Assembly (NCBI RefSeq): GCF_003515075.1
Contig: NZ_QWLV01000001.1
Span: forward strand, 186,001 to 250,000
DNA: 64,000 bases
Direction of reading: 5' to 3'
Origin: Sphingomonas gilva
GTDB lineage: Bacteria; Pseudomonadota; Alphaproteobacteria; Sphingomonadales; Sphingomonadaceae
The notes below the pieces were generated by a model that did no database searches, had not been told where the DNA came from, and was given only the letters and a program-made list of their open reading frames with translations. Positions 1 to 7,287 of the stretch are shown here, in pieces. The first letter of the stretch is position 1, and every line of letters begins with the position of its first letter. The translations under genes were made by a program, and so were the position numbers.

Positions 1-960
1 CGCCGGATCGGCGAGGATGATCTTGAACGCCGCCGTCACCTTCTCCTTCGAGGCGCCGCCGCCGACGTCGAGGAAGTTCGCGGGGAACATGCCGTTGAGC
101 TTGATGATGTCCATCGTCGCCATCGCCAGGCCCGCCCCGTTGACCATGCAGCCGATATCGCCGTCGAGCTTGATATAGGCGAGGTCGTACTTCGAGGCTT
201 CGAGCTCGGCCGGGTCCTCTTCGGTCTCGTCGCGGAGCCCGGCGAGATCCTTGTGGCGGAACATCGCATTCGAATCGAAGCCGACCTTGGCGTCGAGCAC
301 CAGGAGCTTGCCGTCGTCGGTAATGGCAAGCGGATTGATCTCGATCTGCGAGGCATCGGTGCCAAGGAATGCGTCATACAGCTTGGATGCGACCGAGGCC
401 GCCTGCTTGGCGAGATCGCCCTTCAGACCAAGCGCATTCGCGACCGCGCGTCCATGATGCGGCTGGAAGCCCGTGGCGGGATCGACCGCGAAGGTGTGGA
501 TCTTCTCCGGCGTGTCGTGCGCGACGGTCTCGATGTCCATGCCGCCCTCCGTCGAAGCGACGAACGCGATCCGCCCGGTGGCGCGGTCGACCAGCAGCGC
601 CAGGTAGAATTCCTTGGCGATGTCGACACCGTCGGTGACGTAAAGGCGGTTGACCTGCTTGCCGGCTTCGCCCGTCTGGATCGTCACCAGCGTGTTGCCG
701 AGCATGTCGGTCGCGGCGGCGCGCACTTCCTCCTCGGTCCTAGCCAGGCGGACGCCGCCCTTGGCGTCCGGGCCGAGTTCTTTGAACTTGCCCTTGCCGC
801 GGCCGCCGGCATGGATCTGCGCCTTCACCACATAGAGCGGCCCCGGCAGCTGCCTGGAAGCCGCGACCGCTTCCTCCACGCTCATCGCCGCAAAGCCTGC
901 CGGCACGGGCACGCCGAACTTCGCCAGCAATTCCTTGGCCTGATATTCGTGGATGTTCAT
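1..960 (-). CDS. sucC: Succinyl-CoA synthetase (ADP-forming) beta subunit, 5' part
   Basis: Beta subunit of the TCA-cycle enzyme that converts succinyl-CoA to succinate with ATP or GTP formation; cytoplasmic, partner of SucD. The start is the ATG at 958-960, giving the typical N-terminus [17 protein letters not shown]. About 320 residues are present out of a usual ~400, and the gene runs off the left edge without a stop. The ATP-grasp segment is visible ([14 protein letters not shown] near residues 46-60), followed by the acidic metal-binding stretch and an EINPLA motif. The open frame is intact throughout. sucD would be expected further left on the same strand. The identification is secure; only the C-terminal CoA-ligase part cannot be checked. 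Confidence 0.97.
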   Translation of the reverse strand, partial: MNIHEYQAKELLAKFGVPVPAGFAAMSVEEAVAASRQLPGPLYVVKAQIHAGGRGKGKFKELGPDAKGGVRLARTEEEVRAAATDMLGNTLVTIQTGEAGKQVNRLYVTDGVDIAKEFYLALLVDRATGRIAFVASTEGGMDIETVAHDTPEKIHTFAVDPATGFQPHHGRAVANALGLKGDLAKQAASVASKLYDAFLGTDASQIEINPLAITDDGKLLVLDAKVGFDSNAMFRHKDLAGLRDETEEDPAELEASKYDLAYIKLDGDIGCMVNGAGLAMATMDIIKLNGMFPANFLDVGGGASKEKVTAAFKIILADPA

Positions 961-1046
961 GCGCGCGCGATCCTCGTGGAGTTTAGAAGAACGGGAATGG
1001 CTGGGCCTTAAGCATATCGCGCGGGGCGAATCCACCCCCGCCCGGA

Positions 1047-1364
1047 TCAGCCGAAACCCGTCGCGCAGAGCGCCGCCGAACTGGTGGTGACGGCGATCGC
1101 CTCGGCATCGCCGACGCGGCGGACCAGATCGACATATTCGGCCAGCGTCAGCCGCTCGCGTCGCGCTGCCGAAAGCTGTTCGAGGCGACGCAACTGCGCG
1201 ATCGTCAGGCGATCGACCATCCGCCGCGCCATGCAATCGGCATTGCGAGTCGACAGGCCGGCGTCGACCAGCGCGGCGCGCACCCGGCTTTCGGCGATGC
1301 GCTCGACGCAGGCGGTGAGCGCGGCCAGCGCGATCAACGCCATCAGTCCCGTCCGATGATCCAT
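1047..1364 (-). CDS. Small predicted lipoprotein, unknown function
   Basis: A 105-residue protein starting at the ATG at 1362-1364 ([22 protein letters not shown]). The hydrophobic stretch followed by LTAC looks like a signal peptidase II lipobox with Cys near residue 19, so the mature protein is probably anchored to a membrane on the periplasmic side. The rest is charged and helical, with many Arg and Ala residues and one further cysteine pair (NADCMAR, ALCATG). I do not recognise a family. Its start overlaps the longest possible 5' end of the divergent crtZ, so the two genes share a very short control region. A longer frame upstream on this strand is a shadow of crtZ. Confidence 0.6.
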   Translation of the reverse strand: MDHRTGLMALIALAALTACVERIAESRVRAALVDAGLSTRNADCMARRMVDRLTIAQLRRLEQLSAARRERLTLAEYVDLVRRVGDAEAIAVTTSSAALCATGFG

Positions 1365-1409
1365 GCCGCCATCCTCGCATCGTTCCTTTGGCATCGCTAT
1401 ATCTGGGCG

Positions 1410-1916
1410 ATGCACTGGTCCATCGGCATCCTCATGTTCCTCGGCACCATCCTGGCGATGGAGCTGGTCGCCTATGCCGCGCACCGCTGGGTGATGCACG
1501 GGCCCGGCTGGTTCCTTCATGCGAGCCATCACCGCCCGCGCACCGGCAATTGGGAATTGAACGACCTGTATGCGGTGATCTTCGCGATCCCATCGATCGT
1601 GCTGCTGTTCGGCGGGGCGCAGCTTGGCTGGTGGCCGGGCTGCATCTGGATCGGCGCGGGAATCGCCGCCTATGGCGCGATCTATTTCGGCTTTCACGAC
1701 GTGATCGTCCACCGCCGCATCGCCACGCGCTACCTGCCGCGGTCCGCTTATATGAAGCGAATCGTCCAGGCACACCGGCTGCACCATGTGACCGAAACGC
1801 GCGCAGGAGCGGTGAGCTTCGGCTTCCTTTGGGCGCCGAGGCCCGAGGCATTGAAGGCGGAGCTCCGCCGGCGTTCGCACGCGGGCGTGCGCAGCGCGCG
1901 CGGGACCGCGGCATGA
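1410..1916 (+). CDS. crtZ: Beta-carotene hydroxylase (CrtZ type)
   Basis: Di-iron membrane hydroxylase that adds 3-hydroxyl groups to the beta-ionone rings of beta-carotene, giving zeaxanthin. The four histidine clusters of the fatty-acid-hydroxylase superfamily are all present: [23 protein letters not shown] and AHRLHHV. Hydrophobic helices lie between them, as expected for an inner-membrane enzyme. I chose the ATG at 1410 ([22 protein letters not shown] begins right at the first helix), giving 168 residues, close to family size. An in-frame ATG at 1356 would add 18 residues and overlap the divergent lipoprotein gene. The stop overlaps the next start (ATGA), so the downstream membrane protein is probably co-translated. 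Yellow nostoxanthin-type pigments are typical of sphingomonads. Confidence 0.93.
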   Translation: MHWSIGILMFLGTILAMELVAYAAHRWVMHGPGWFLHASHHRPRTGNWELNDLYAVIFAIPSIVLLFGGAQLGWWPGCIWIGAGIAAYGAIYFGFHDVIVHRRIATRYLPRSAYMKRIVQAHRLHHVTETRAGAVSFGFLWAPRPEALKAELRRRSHAGVRSARGTAA

Positions 1917-2275
1917 GGGCGATCGATTGGGCCGTCCGCACGCTTTTGCTGGTGCTCGCCGGCATGGCGACGCTGGCGGTGATCGGATCGATCGCCGCGA
2001 TCCCGGCGGGCGGCCTGCCCCAGGGGATCGAACGGATGATGCCGGGCGAGTCGCCGCAGGCGCTCGCGCCCGGCGAGCCGGTCACGGCCGGCGACGCGGC
2101 GACGACCGATCAGACGGTTGCACCAGCGCCGCCGCCGCGCCCGCAAGCCGACGCCTGGGCCGAATCGCTCACCTATGCCGTCATCGCGCTGGCGGGAATC
2201 GCCGCCGCCGGATTGATCGTGCTGATGCGCATTGCCGGGCACCTCGGCGAAATTGCGCGCCGCGACCGGATGTGA
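1913..2275 (+). CDS. Two-helix membrane protein, unknown function
   Basis: A 120-residue protein whose ATG overlaps the crtZ stop by four bases (ATGA), a strong sign of translational coupling. It has an N-terminal hydrophobic helix (about residues 8-30, LLLVLAGMATLAVIG), a Pro/Ala-rich linker of roughly 55 residues with an APAPPPRP run, and a second helix near the C-terminus (YAVIALAGIAAAGLIVLM). Both ends would face the same side, with the proline-rich loop outside or in the cytoplasm. I do not recognise a family. Coupling to crtZ is the only functional hint, and it may simply be a passenger. Confidence 0.65.
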   Translation: MRAIDWAVRTLLLVLAGMATLAVIGSIAAIPAGGLPQGIERMMPGESPQALAPGEPVTAGDAATTDQTVAPAPPPRPQADAWAESLTYAVIALAGIAAAGLIVLMRIAGHLGEIARRDRM

Positions 2276-2340
2276 CGGTGATTTCTTTGTAATTTGGCAA
2301 CCTTGTGGGGCGTATACCGGGGCCCTGTCAGGAGTAAGCC

Positions 2341-2664
2341 ATGTCCCCCCAGGCCGCTCGAGCCATGTCCGGAAACGAAGGCCGCCGTGCGCTGCGCAAG
2401 GCGGTGAGCCTGCGCGCGCGCCTGCGCGAGCGCGGCGCCAACAAGTTCACCATCGATGTCGTCGATCTTTCGACCACCGGCTTCCGCTGCGAAACCAGCT
2501 TCACGCTCTATGAAGGCCATGCGGTGTGGCTGACGCTGCCCGGTCTCGCCGGGCTCGAGGCGACGGTCGCCTGGAAGCGCGGCTATTGCTACGGCTTCGC
2601 CTTCAACCGCCCGCTGCACCCGGCGGTGTTCGATCACATCGTTGCGCTGAGCGAGGCGCAGTAA
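2341..2664 (+). CDS. PilZ-domain protein
   Basis: A single-domain protein of 107 residues. It has the two PilZ signatures that bind cyclic di-GMP: an arginine cluster RRALR near residues 16-20 (RxxxR) and DLSTTGF near residues 42-48 (the D/NxSxxG motif), followed by beta strands ending in a hydrophobic core. It probably acts as a cytoplasmic c-di-GMP receptor controlling motility, polysaccharide or another envelope process; the target cannot be read from this sequence. An AGGAG ribosome site sits seven bases before the ATG. A second in-frame ATG lies at codon 9. It stands alone and is followed by the sigma-54 control region of the next small gene. Confidence 0.85.
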   Translation: MSPQAARAMSGNEGRRALRKAVSLRARLRERGANKFTIDVVDLSTTGFRCETSFTLYEGHAVWLTLPGLAGLEATVAWKRGYCYGFAFNRPLHPAVFDHIVALSEAQ

Positions 2665-2679
2665 TCGTTCCACGCGATG

Positions 2680-2696
2680 TTGGTGACTTTCACCAA
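2680..2696. promoter_or_regulatory. Candidate enhancer-type operator (perfect dyad)
   Basis: TTGGTGA-CTT-TCACCAA is a perfect 7-bp inverted repeat with a 3-bp spacer. Its centre lies about 118 bp before the transcription start predicted from the sigma-54 promoter at 2780. That is the usual distance for an upstream site bound by an AAA+ enhancer-binding protein. It lies just after the PilZ gene, outside any coding region. The activator cannot be named from this window. Confidence 0.5.
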
Positions 2697-2779
2697 CAAT
2701 TGGCGAACCGAGCGCCGTGAGGTTTCGCCTTTGGCTGGGCGCATCAGCAGGAATCCCTGAAAGCCGCCACTTTTCGCAA

Positions 2780-2795
2780 TTGGCACGCCGCTTGC
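2780..2795 (+). promoter_or_regulatory. Sigma-54 (RpoN) -24/-12 promoter
   Basis: TTGGCACG-CCGC-TTGC matches the sigma-54 consensus YTGGCACG-N4-TTGC at every conserved position, with the invariant GG (2782-2783) and GC (2794-2795) correctly spaced. Transcription would start near 2806 and give a leader of about 50 nt before the 36-residue ORF at 2855. An upstream dyad at 2680-2696 fits an enhancer site. Confidence 0.75.
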
Positions 2796-2854
2796 GATGC
2801 CCCTGACATGGGCGCGGAATTGGTCCGAAAGCCCAAATTCAGGGAGTATCTATC

Positions 2855-2965
2855 ATGACCGTAACCTACGAAACCCTTCAGCGCACCGCCGTCTCGCTGT
2901 TCGGAGCGCTCGTCTTCGCCGCGATCTTCGTCGGCAGCGCAGTCACCGCCGTTCCGGTCGCCTGA
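2855..2965 (+). CDS. 36-residue single-helix membrane peptide under sigma-54 control
   Basis: A very short ORF, MTVTYETLQRTAVSLFGALV followed by a hydrophobic helix ending VPVA. An AGGGAG ribosome site (2841-2846) sits eight bases before the ATG. About ten polar residues precede a single hydrophobic segment of about 22 residues, so it is a likely inner-membrane peptide with a short cytoplasmic N-terminus. There are no cysteines and no recognisable enzyme motif. The reasons to call it a gene are the ribosome site, the sensible membrane topology and the near-perfect sigma-54 promoter with upstream dyad. Inference: a stress- or signal-induced membrane peptide. Function is unknown. Confidence 0.7.
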   Translation: MTVTYETLQRTAVSLFGALVFAAIFVGSAVTAVPVA

Positions 2966-2979
2966 CCGGAACGGACCCT

Positions 2980-3774
2980 TCAGGCGACGGCACAGAGGCC
3001 CTCGCAACGCCGATCGGCCAAGGCGGCTCGCAGCCGATCGAGATCGCCCTTCGACGCCGCGGGCACGGCGGGGGCATAGCGGGCGACACGGGCGGCAAGC
3101 TCCGAGCGCTGCTGCAAGGTCATCATGCGAACCAGCATCGGCGAATCGTCGCCGATGCGCTTGAGCATCGCGGCGCGGTGCGCCGGCTGCACCGCGCTTT
3201 GCGCCATCATCATCAGCGTGCCTTCGATCAGCTGGACCAGCCCGCCGCGCAGCTGCGCCAGCCCGTCCCGACGCTCGCGCGTCATGCCCGATGGGCCCAG
3301 CCGCGCGACGATATCCTCGAACACCGGCACATGCAGCGCGGTGCAGCGGATGGTGAAGCCCATCAGCGGAAAGATCTCGTTCTGATAGGCGCGCGTATTG
3401 GCGGTGATCGCAGCGGCGAGCTTCGCCTCCGCCTGAACCGGATCGGCCGCGGCGGCGCTCGCGTCATAGCCGAACATCGCATAGCGCATCGTCAGCGCCT
3501 GCGCCGCGCCGCACACCGCCTGATAGCTCTGATAGCCGCGCACCGGGAAGCCGGGCGTGCCGAACCGGCCGGCGCGATCCTCGACGACGGCGAGCAGCTT
3601 CGCCACCTCCGGATCGCTGGTGCGCGGCAGCGGCGTGTTCGCCGGCCGCTGATCGATCCGCTGGTTGAGCGCGCGGACGGCGGCGTCGAAATCCTGCGCC
3701 GGCGCGCCGGCGGTTCCCTGCGCCGACGCCATGCCGGCAAACGCCGCCAGCAGCGCCGCGATCATGATCTTCAT
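2980..3774 (-). CDS. Exported protein, unknown function
   Basis: A 264-residue protein with a clear Sec signal peptide (MKIMIAALLAAFAGMASAQG, cleavage after ASA). The mature part is mostly helical and has four cysteines (AVCGAA, IRCTAL, CEGLC) that could form two disulfides in the periplasm. No lipobox, membrane helix or catalytic motif is visible. It ends 14 bases after the stop of the convergent 36-residue peptide gene and starts opposite the peroxiredoxin gene, with about 140 bp between them. I do not recognise the family. The signal peptide and cysteine pairs support a real secreted product. Confidence 0.75.
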   Translation of the reverse strand: MKIMIAALLAAFAGMASAQGTAGAPAQDFDAAVRALNQRIDQRPANTPLPRTSDPEVAKLLAVVEDRAGRFGTPGFPVRGYQSYQAVCGAAQALTMRYAMFGYDASAAAADPVQAEAKLAAAITANTRAYQNEIFPLMGFTIRCTALHVPVFEDIVARLGPSGMTRERRDGLAQLRGGLVQLIEGTLMMMAQSAVQPAHRAAMLKRIGDDSPMLVRMMTLQQRSELAARVARYAPAVPAASKGDLDRLRAALADRRCEGLCAVA

Positions 3775-3917
3775 GAATCATCCCCCGAAAACAGGGCGGA
3801 TACCGGCCGCCTCCGCCATCCAGCCTAGCCGCGCGCGTCGCGCACGTCGCCCAAAAAGAATCACCGCGGTGCGCGCCGATTTGCGCTAAGATGCTGCGAT
3901 CATATGAGGACGACGCC

Positions 3918-4445
3918 ATGATCCGCCCCACCGCTCTCATCGCCGCGCTCGCGCTGCTCACCGTTCCCGCCGCCGCGGCGCTGCCGGTCGGCAGCAAGGC
4001 GCCCGACTTCACCACGCGCGGCGCGATCGGCGGCAAGGTCTTCCGCCTCAACCTGGCCGAGCAGTTGAAGAAGGGGCCGGTGGTGCTCTATTTCTTTCCC
4101 AAGGTGTTCACCAAGGGCTGCACCGCGGAGGCCAACGCCTTCGCCGAGGCGACCGACGACTTCCGCAAGGCCGGCGCGACGGTGATCGGCATGTCTGCCG
4201 ATTCGGTGCCCGAGCTGCAGAAATTCTCCGTCGAGGAATGCCGCAGCAAGTTCGCGGTGGCGAGCGCGGGGCCCGCGATCATCAAGGGCTATGACGTCGC
4301 GCTGACCCAGCGGCCGGGCATGACCGACCGCACCAGCTATGTCATCGCGCCGACGGGTCGCATCGCCTTCGTCCATTCGGAGATGAACCCGGCGGATCAT
4401 GTTCGGCTGACATTGGCGGCGGTTCGCCAGATGACCGGCAAGTAG
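3918..4445 (+). CDS. Periplasmic peroxiredoxin (AhpC/TSA, Bcp-like)
   Basis: Thiol peroxidase that reduces hydrogen peroxide or organic peroxides. The start at ATG 3918 gives a signal peptide (MIRPTALIAALALLTVPAAA), so the enzyme is exported. The active-site pattern PxxxTxxC is present as PKVFTKGC, with peroxidatic Cys near residue 68. A second cysteine near residue 108 (VEECRSK) could be the resolving one, an arrangement unlike the Cys+5 of E. coli Bcp. Length 175 residues fits the PrxQ/Bcp group plus signal peptide. An in-frame upstream ATG at 3891 would add nine residues and spoil the signal peptide. It precedes a stress-type SDR on the same strand, but a likely promoter lies between them. 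Confidence 0.88.
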   Translation: MIRPTALIAALALLTVPAAAALPVGSKAPDFTTRGAIGGKVFRLNLAEQLKKGPVVLYFFPKVFTKGCTAEANAFAEATDDFRKAGATVIGMSADSVPELQKFSVEECRSKFAVASAGPAIIKGYDVALTQRPGMTDRTSYVIAPTGRIAFVHSEMNPADHVRLTLAAVRQMTGK

Positions 4446-4447
4446 CG

Positions 4448-4475
4448 CGGAACGCGAAGCCCGCCTCATGCGGTT
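4448..4475 (+). promoter_or_regulatory. Possible EcfG-type stress promoter of the SDR gene
   Basis: GGAAC at 4448-4452 is followed 18 bases later by GGTT (4471-4474). The alphaproteobacterial general-stress consensus is GGAAC-N16-17-CGTT, so the -35 is exact and the -10 is one base off in sequence and spacing. The downstream gene belongs to a family often found in the general stress regulon, which gives weak support. Confidence 0.3.
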
Positions 4476-4504
4476 GAAGGCGCGAGGGCAAGGAGGCCCG
4501 CGCC

Positions 4505-5356
4505 ATGACCGATACCGTCGAGATGATCCATGAAGACGCCCTGCCGGGGCATGAAAGCAAGCTCGAGCCCAAGCCCGAGTGGCAGCCGCGCTATCCCGGA
4601 TCGGGCCGCCTGGAAGGCAAGGTGGCGCTGATCACCGGCGCCGACAGCGGCATCGGCCGCGCGGTCGCGGCGCTCTATGCGCGCGAGGGCGCGGACATCG
4701 CCATCCTGTATCTGCTCGAGGACGACGACGCGGCGGAGACCAAGCGCATCGTCGAGGCCGAGGGACGGCGCGCCGTCACCATCAAGGCCGATGTCGGATC
4801 GAAGAAGATGTGCGAGCGCGCCGTGGCCGAGACGGTGGAGAAGCTCGGCGGGCTCGACATCCTGGTCAACAACGCCGGCGAGCAGCATCCCGACGAGGAG
4901 ATCACCGACATCACCGAGGAGCAGCTGCAGCGCACCTTTCAGACCAACATCTTCGGCATGTTCTACATGGTCCAGGCGGCGCGCCCGCACCTGAAGAGGG
5001 GTGCGGCGATCGTCAACTGCACGAGCGTGACGATGTACCAGGGATCGAAGGAGCTGCTCGACTATTCGAGCACCAAGGGGGCGATCACCGCCTTCACCCG
5101 ATCGCTATCGGAGAATCTGATCGGCGAGGGCATTCGCGTCAACGCGGTCGCGCCGGGGCCGATCTGGACACCGCTCAACCCCTGCGGCGGGGCGAGCCCG
5201 GAAAAGCTGGAGCATTTCGGCGAGGACACGCCGATGGGCCGGCCCGGCCAGCCAAACGAGGTCGCGCCCGCCTTCCTGTTCCTCGCCTGCGAGGATTCGA
5301 GCTACATGTCCGGACAGGTGCTGCATCCCAACGGCGGGACCATCGTCGGCGGGTGA
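4505..5356 (+). CDS. SDR family oxidoreductase, general-stress type
   Basis: NAD(P)-dependent short-chain dehydrogenase of 283 residues. It has the longer N-terminus typical of the glucose/ribitol-dehydrogenase-like stress SDRs (YhdF/YhxD/YdaD group). Visible motifs: the cofactor loop TGADSGIG (residues 44-51), NNAG (122-125), and catalytic Ser174, Tyr187 and Lys191 in the usual Ser...YxxxK order, with VAPGPIWTPL after them. The substrate cannot be predicted. A strong AAGGAGG ribosome site is about eight bases before the ATG. It is followed at 46 bp by a DUF72 gene on the same strand, so the two may share a transcript. Confidence 0.9.
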   Translation: MTDTVEMIHEDALPGHESKLEPKPEWQPRYPGSGRLEGKVALITGADSGIGRAVAALYAREGADIAILYLLEDDDAAETKRIVEAEGRRAVTIKADVGSKKMCERAVAETVEKLGGLDILVNNAGEQHPDEEITDITEEQLQRTFQTNIFGMFYMVQAARPHLKRGAAIVNCTSVTMYQGSKELLDYSSTKGAITAFTRSLSENLIGEGIRVNAVAPGPIWTPLNPCGGASPEKLEHFGEDTPMGRPGQPNEVAPAFLFLACEDSSYMSGQVLHPNGGTIVGG

Positions 5357-5401
5357 GGCGGCTCTAGCCGGGCCGCACTCGCCCACGCTAGGCTGGTGCG
5401 C

Positions 5402-6199
5402 ATGAGCAAGGGCGCGATTCGGGTGGGCATCGGCGGCTGGACGTTCGAGCCGTGGCGCGGCGGGGCCTTCTATCCCGAAGGCCTGCCGCAGAAGAAGGAA
5501 CTGGAGTTCGCGACGCGCGCGCTGACCGCGATCGAGATCAACGGCACCTATTATTCGGGCTTCAAGCCCGCGACCTTCGCCGGCTGGGCGGCGGCGGCGC
5601 CCGACGGCTTCGTCTTCACGGTCAAGGCGTCGCGCTTCTGCACCAATCGCAAGGTGCTGGCCGAGGCGGGCGAATCGATCGCCAAATTCACCGGCCAGGG
5701 CATAACCGAACTGGGCGACAGGCTGGGTCCGATCCTGTGGCAGTTCATGGCGACCAAGAAGTTCGATCCGGAGGATTTCGGCGCGTTCCTGAAGCTGCTT
5801 CCCGAAAGCCGGGACGGCGTGAAGCTGCGCCATGCGGTGCAGGTGCGGCACGAAAGCTTCGCCGTGCCGGAGTTCGTCGCGATGTGCCGCAAGGCGGGCG
5901 TGGGACTCGTCTTCGCCGATTCGCCGCAATATCCGGCGATCGCGGACGTCACGGGCGATTTCGTCTATGCCCGGCTCGAACGCGGCGAGGACGACAATCC
6001 GCTCTGCTATCCCGAAAAGGATATCGGCCGCTGGGCCGGCGCGGCGAAATGCTGGGCGGACGGCGGGCGGCCCGACGGACTGCCCTATGTCGAGGACGCC
6101 GCGCCCGCGAAGCAGCCGCGCGAAACCTTCATCTTCTTCATCCACGGCGGCAAGGTCCGCGCCCCGGCCGCTGCGCAGGCGGTGATATCGCGGTTGTAA
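5402..6199 (+). CDS. DUF72 (YecE-like) protein
   Basis: A cytoplasmic protein of about 265 residues with the DUF72 TIM-barrel-like pattern. The N-terminal GIGGWTFEPWRG is followed by the FYPEGLPQ loop, IEINGTYYS, VKASRF and the C-terminal FIFFIHGGK. The family is widespread and functionally unassigned; a role in nucleic-acid or metal biochemistry has been suggested but is not settled. The ATG at 5402 is preferred over the GTG at 5396 because MSKGAIRVGIGGW is the usual family start. The neighbouring SDR and Dps genes suggest a stress-associated region, which is only a weak hint. Confidence 0.85.
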   Translation: MSKGAIRVGIGGWTFEPWRGGAFYPEGLPQKKELEFATRALTAIEINGTYYSGFKPATFAGWAAAAPDGFVFTVKASRFCTNRKVLAEAGESIAKFTGQGITELGDRLGPILWQFMATKKFDPEDFGAFLKLLPESRDGVKLRHAVQVRHESFAVPEFVAMCRKAGVGLVFADSPQYPAIADVTGDFVYARLERGEDDNPLCYPEKDIGRWAGAAKCWADGGRPDGLPYVEDAAPAKQPRETFIFFIHGGKVRAPAAAQAVISRL

Positions 6200-6517
6200 C
6201 CGGCCCAAAGTTCACAAAGTTCACGCCAAAAGCGGTGTGGTGGCGGCCGCGTCCGGCCAAAGGTAACGCTTTTTGCGCGCGCGTTTTACCTTAGGCCCTC
6301 GATACGCCGATGCGAGCTACTGGTCTCCGCTCAGCGCGAACGGGCGCCGGGCAAAGCCGACACGCCCCATTGAATCGGTTGGATTTGGATTTTTCAAAGA
6401 GCCAGATGGGTTATAGCAGCTCGGCCGCATGTAGGAAAGCGATTTGTTTGACCGATCTGGCGCAGCGACCGGCGGCCTCCCATCGGTACGGGACGGCCAC
6501 CTGACCCGGTTTGGACC
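6200..6517. other. 318-bp intergenic region without a gene
   Basis: Between the DUF72 stop and the dps stop. It holds a direct repeat of AAAGTTCAC (about 6208-6224) and an imperfect hairpin AAGGTAACGC / GCGTTTTACCTT (about 6260-6292) rich in T, possibly a terminator for the DUF72 gene. At its right edge, GGTTTGGACCCTA (6508-6520) matches the outer arm of the large inverted repeat at 27095-27368. No ORF with a credible ribosome site and no tRNA-like fold was seen. Confidence 0.5.
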
Positions 6518-7054
6518 CTAACCCTTGCGGCTGGCCTCGAACAGGAACCAGGCGCGCTCCTCGGCCTGGTCCGTCCAGTCGTCGAGGATGCCGCTGGTGG
6601 CGTTGTCCTTCGCCTCGTCGACGATATCCTTGGCTTCGCGCAAGGATTCGACCAGCTTCAGATTGTCCTCGCGCAGCTCGGCGAGCATCTCGGCGGCGCT
6701 GACGAAATCCTTGTCGTTGTCGGCGATGGTCTGGCGGCGGGCGATGTCGCCGATCGAGCGCAGGGTGGTGTTGCCGGTCTTGCGCACACGCTCGGCGATC
6801 GCGTCGGTGGTGCCCAGGATCTGCGTCGCCTGTTCGTCGAGCATCAGGTGATAGTCGCGGAAATGCGGGCCGGAGACGTGCCAGTGGAAGTTCTTGGTCT
6901 TGAAATAGAGCGCATAGCTGTCGGCGAGGATGCCGTTCAGCGTCTCGGCGACGCTGCGCGCCGAGTTGCTGCCGAGATCGGTCGGCGTGGCGAGCGCGGC
7001 GGGCCTGGACTTGGATGAGGCGGGCGCGGCGGATTTGGTCTTGGTCTTGGCCAT
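6518..7054 (-). CDS. dps: Dps family DNA-binding ferritin-like protein
   Basis: Dodecameric mini-ferritin that stores iron, quenches Fenton chemistry and protects DNA in starved or stressed cells. All ferroxidase ligands of the family are present with correct spacing: His57 (NFHWHV), His69 and Asp73 (HLMLDE), Asp84 and Glu88. The N-terminal ~30 residues are rich in Lys, Ser and Ala (MAKTKTKSAAPASSKSRPAA), the sort of basic tail that binds DNA. Length is 178 residues, within the family range. It is transcribed alone; a weak EcfG-like promoter lies at 7095-7119. The stop codon is inside a short sequence also found at the edge of the 27.1-kb inverted repeat. Confidence 0.96.
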   Translation of the reverse strand: MAKTKTKSAAPASSKSRPAALATPTDLGSNSARSVAETLNGILADSYALYFKTKNFHWHVSGPHFRDYHLMLDEQATQILGTTDAIAERVRKTGNTTLRSIGDIARRQTIADNDKDFVSAAEMLAELREDNLKLVESLREAKDIVDEAKDNATSGILDDWTDQAEERAWFLFEASRKG

Positions 7055-7094
7055 GATGCGTCTCCGGAAAAAAGGGGATCGTTTCGCCCATGAT

Positions 7095-7119
7095 AACCGA
7101 TGGTCGCGCGAAGGGTTGC
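7095..7119 (-). promoter_or_regulatory. Possible EcfG-like promoter of dps
   Basis: Read on the minus strand, GCAAC is followed 16 bases later by GGTT, 40 bases before the dps start. Each box differs by one base from the GGAAC / CGTT general-stress consensus. Dps is a classic stress-regulon member, which is the main support. Confidence 0.28.
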
Positions 7120-7140
7120 GCCGATTTTACCGATGACGGT

Positions 7141-7287
7141 GATCTGATCCTCCCCACTTGTGGGGAGGGGGACCAGCCGCAGGCTGGTGGAGGGGGCTCG
7201 CCGCGAGAACTGCTCCAGCGGATGGCCCCCTCCACCACCGCTCTGCGAGCGGCGGTCCCCCTCCCCGTGCCGGGGAGGATCAGATCA
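7141..7287. repeat. Palindromic repeat, family C (CTCCCC/GGTGGAGGGGGC type)
   Basis: A 147-bp element bounded by a perfect 15-bp inverted repeat (7141-7155 against 7273-7287). Inside are GGAGGGGGACC and GGTGGAGGGGGC blocks, then their inverted copies. Related copies lie at 18833-18942 and 58620-58760. The last codons and stop of the UPF0016 gene (stop at 7280-7282) lie within the right arm, so the element has become the end of that gene. It probably folds as a strong RNA hairpin and may end transcription in both directions. Confidence 0.75.

Noticed and set aside
1047..1880. A 277-residue frame on the minus strand across crtZ
   Set aside because: Only its last 105 codons look like a real protein (a lipoprotein). 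The rest is the reverse-strand shadow of crtZ and lacks sensible composition.
6300..6504. A 64-residue plus-strand frame in the dps-DUF72 gap
   Set aside because: No ribosome site, no domain and a low-complexity start; more likely non-coding.
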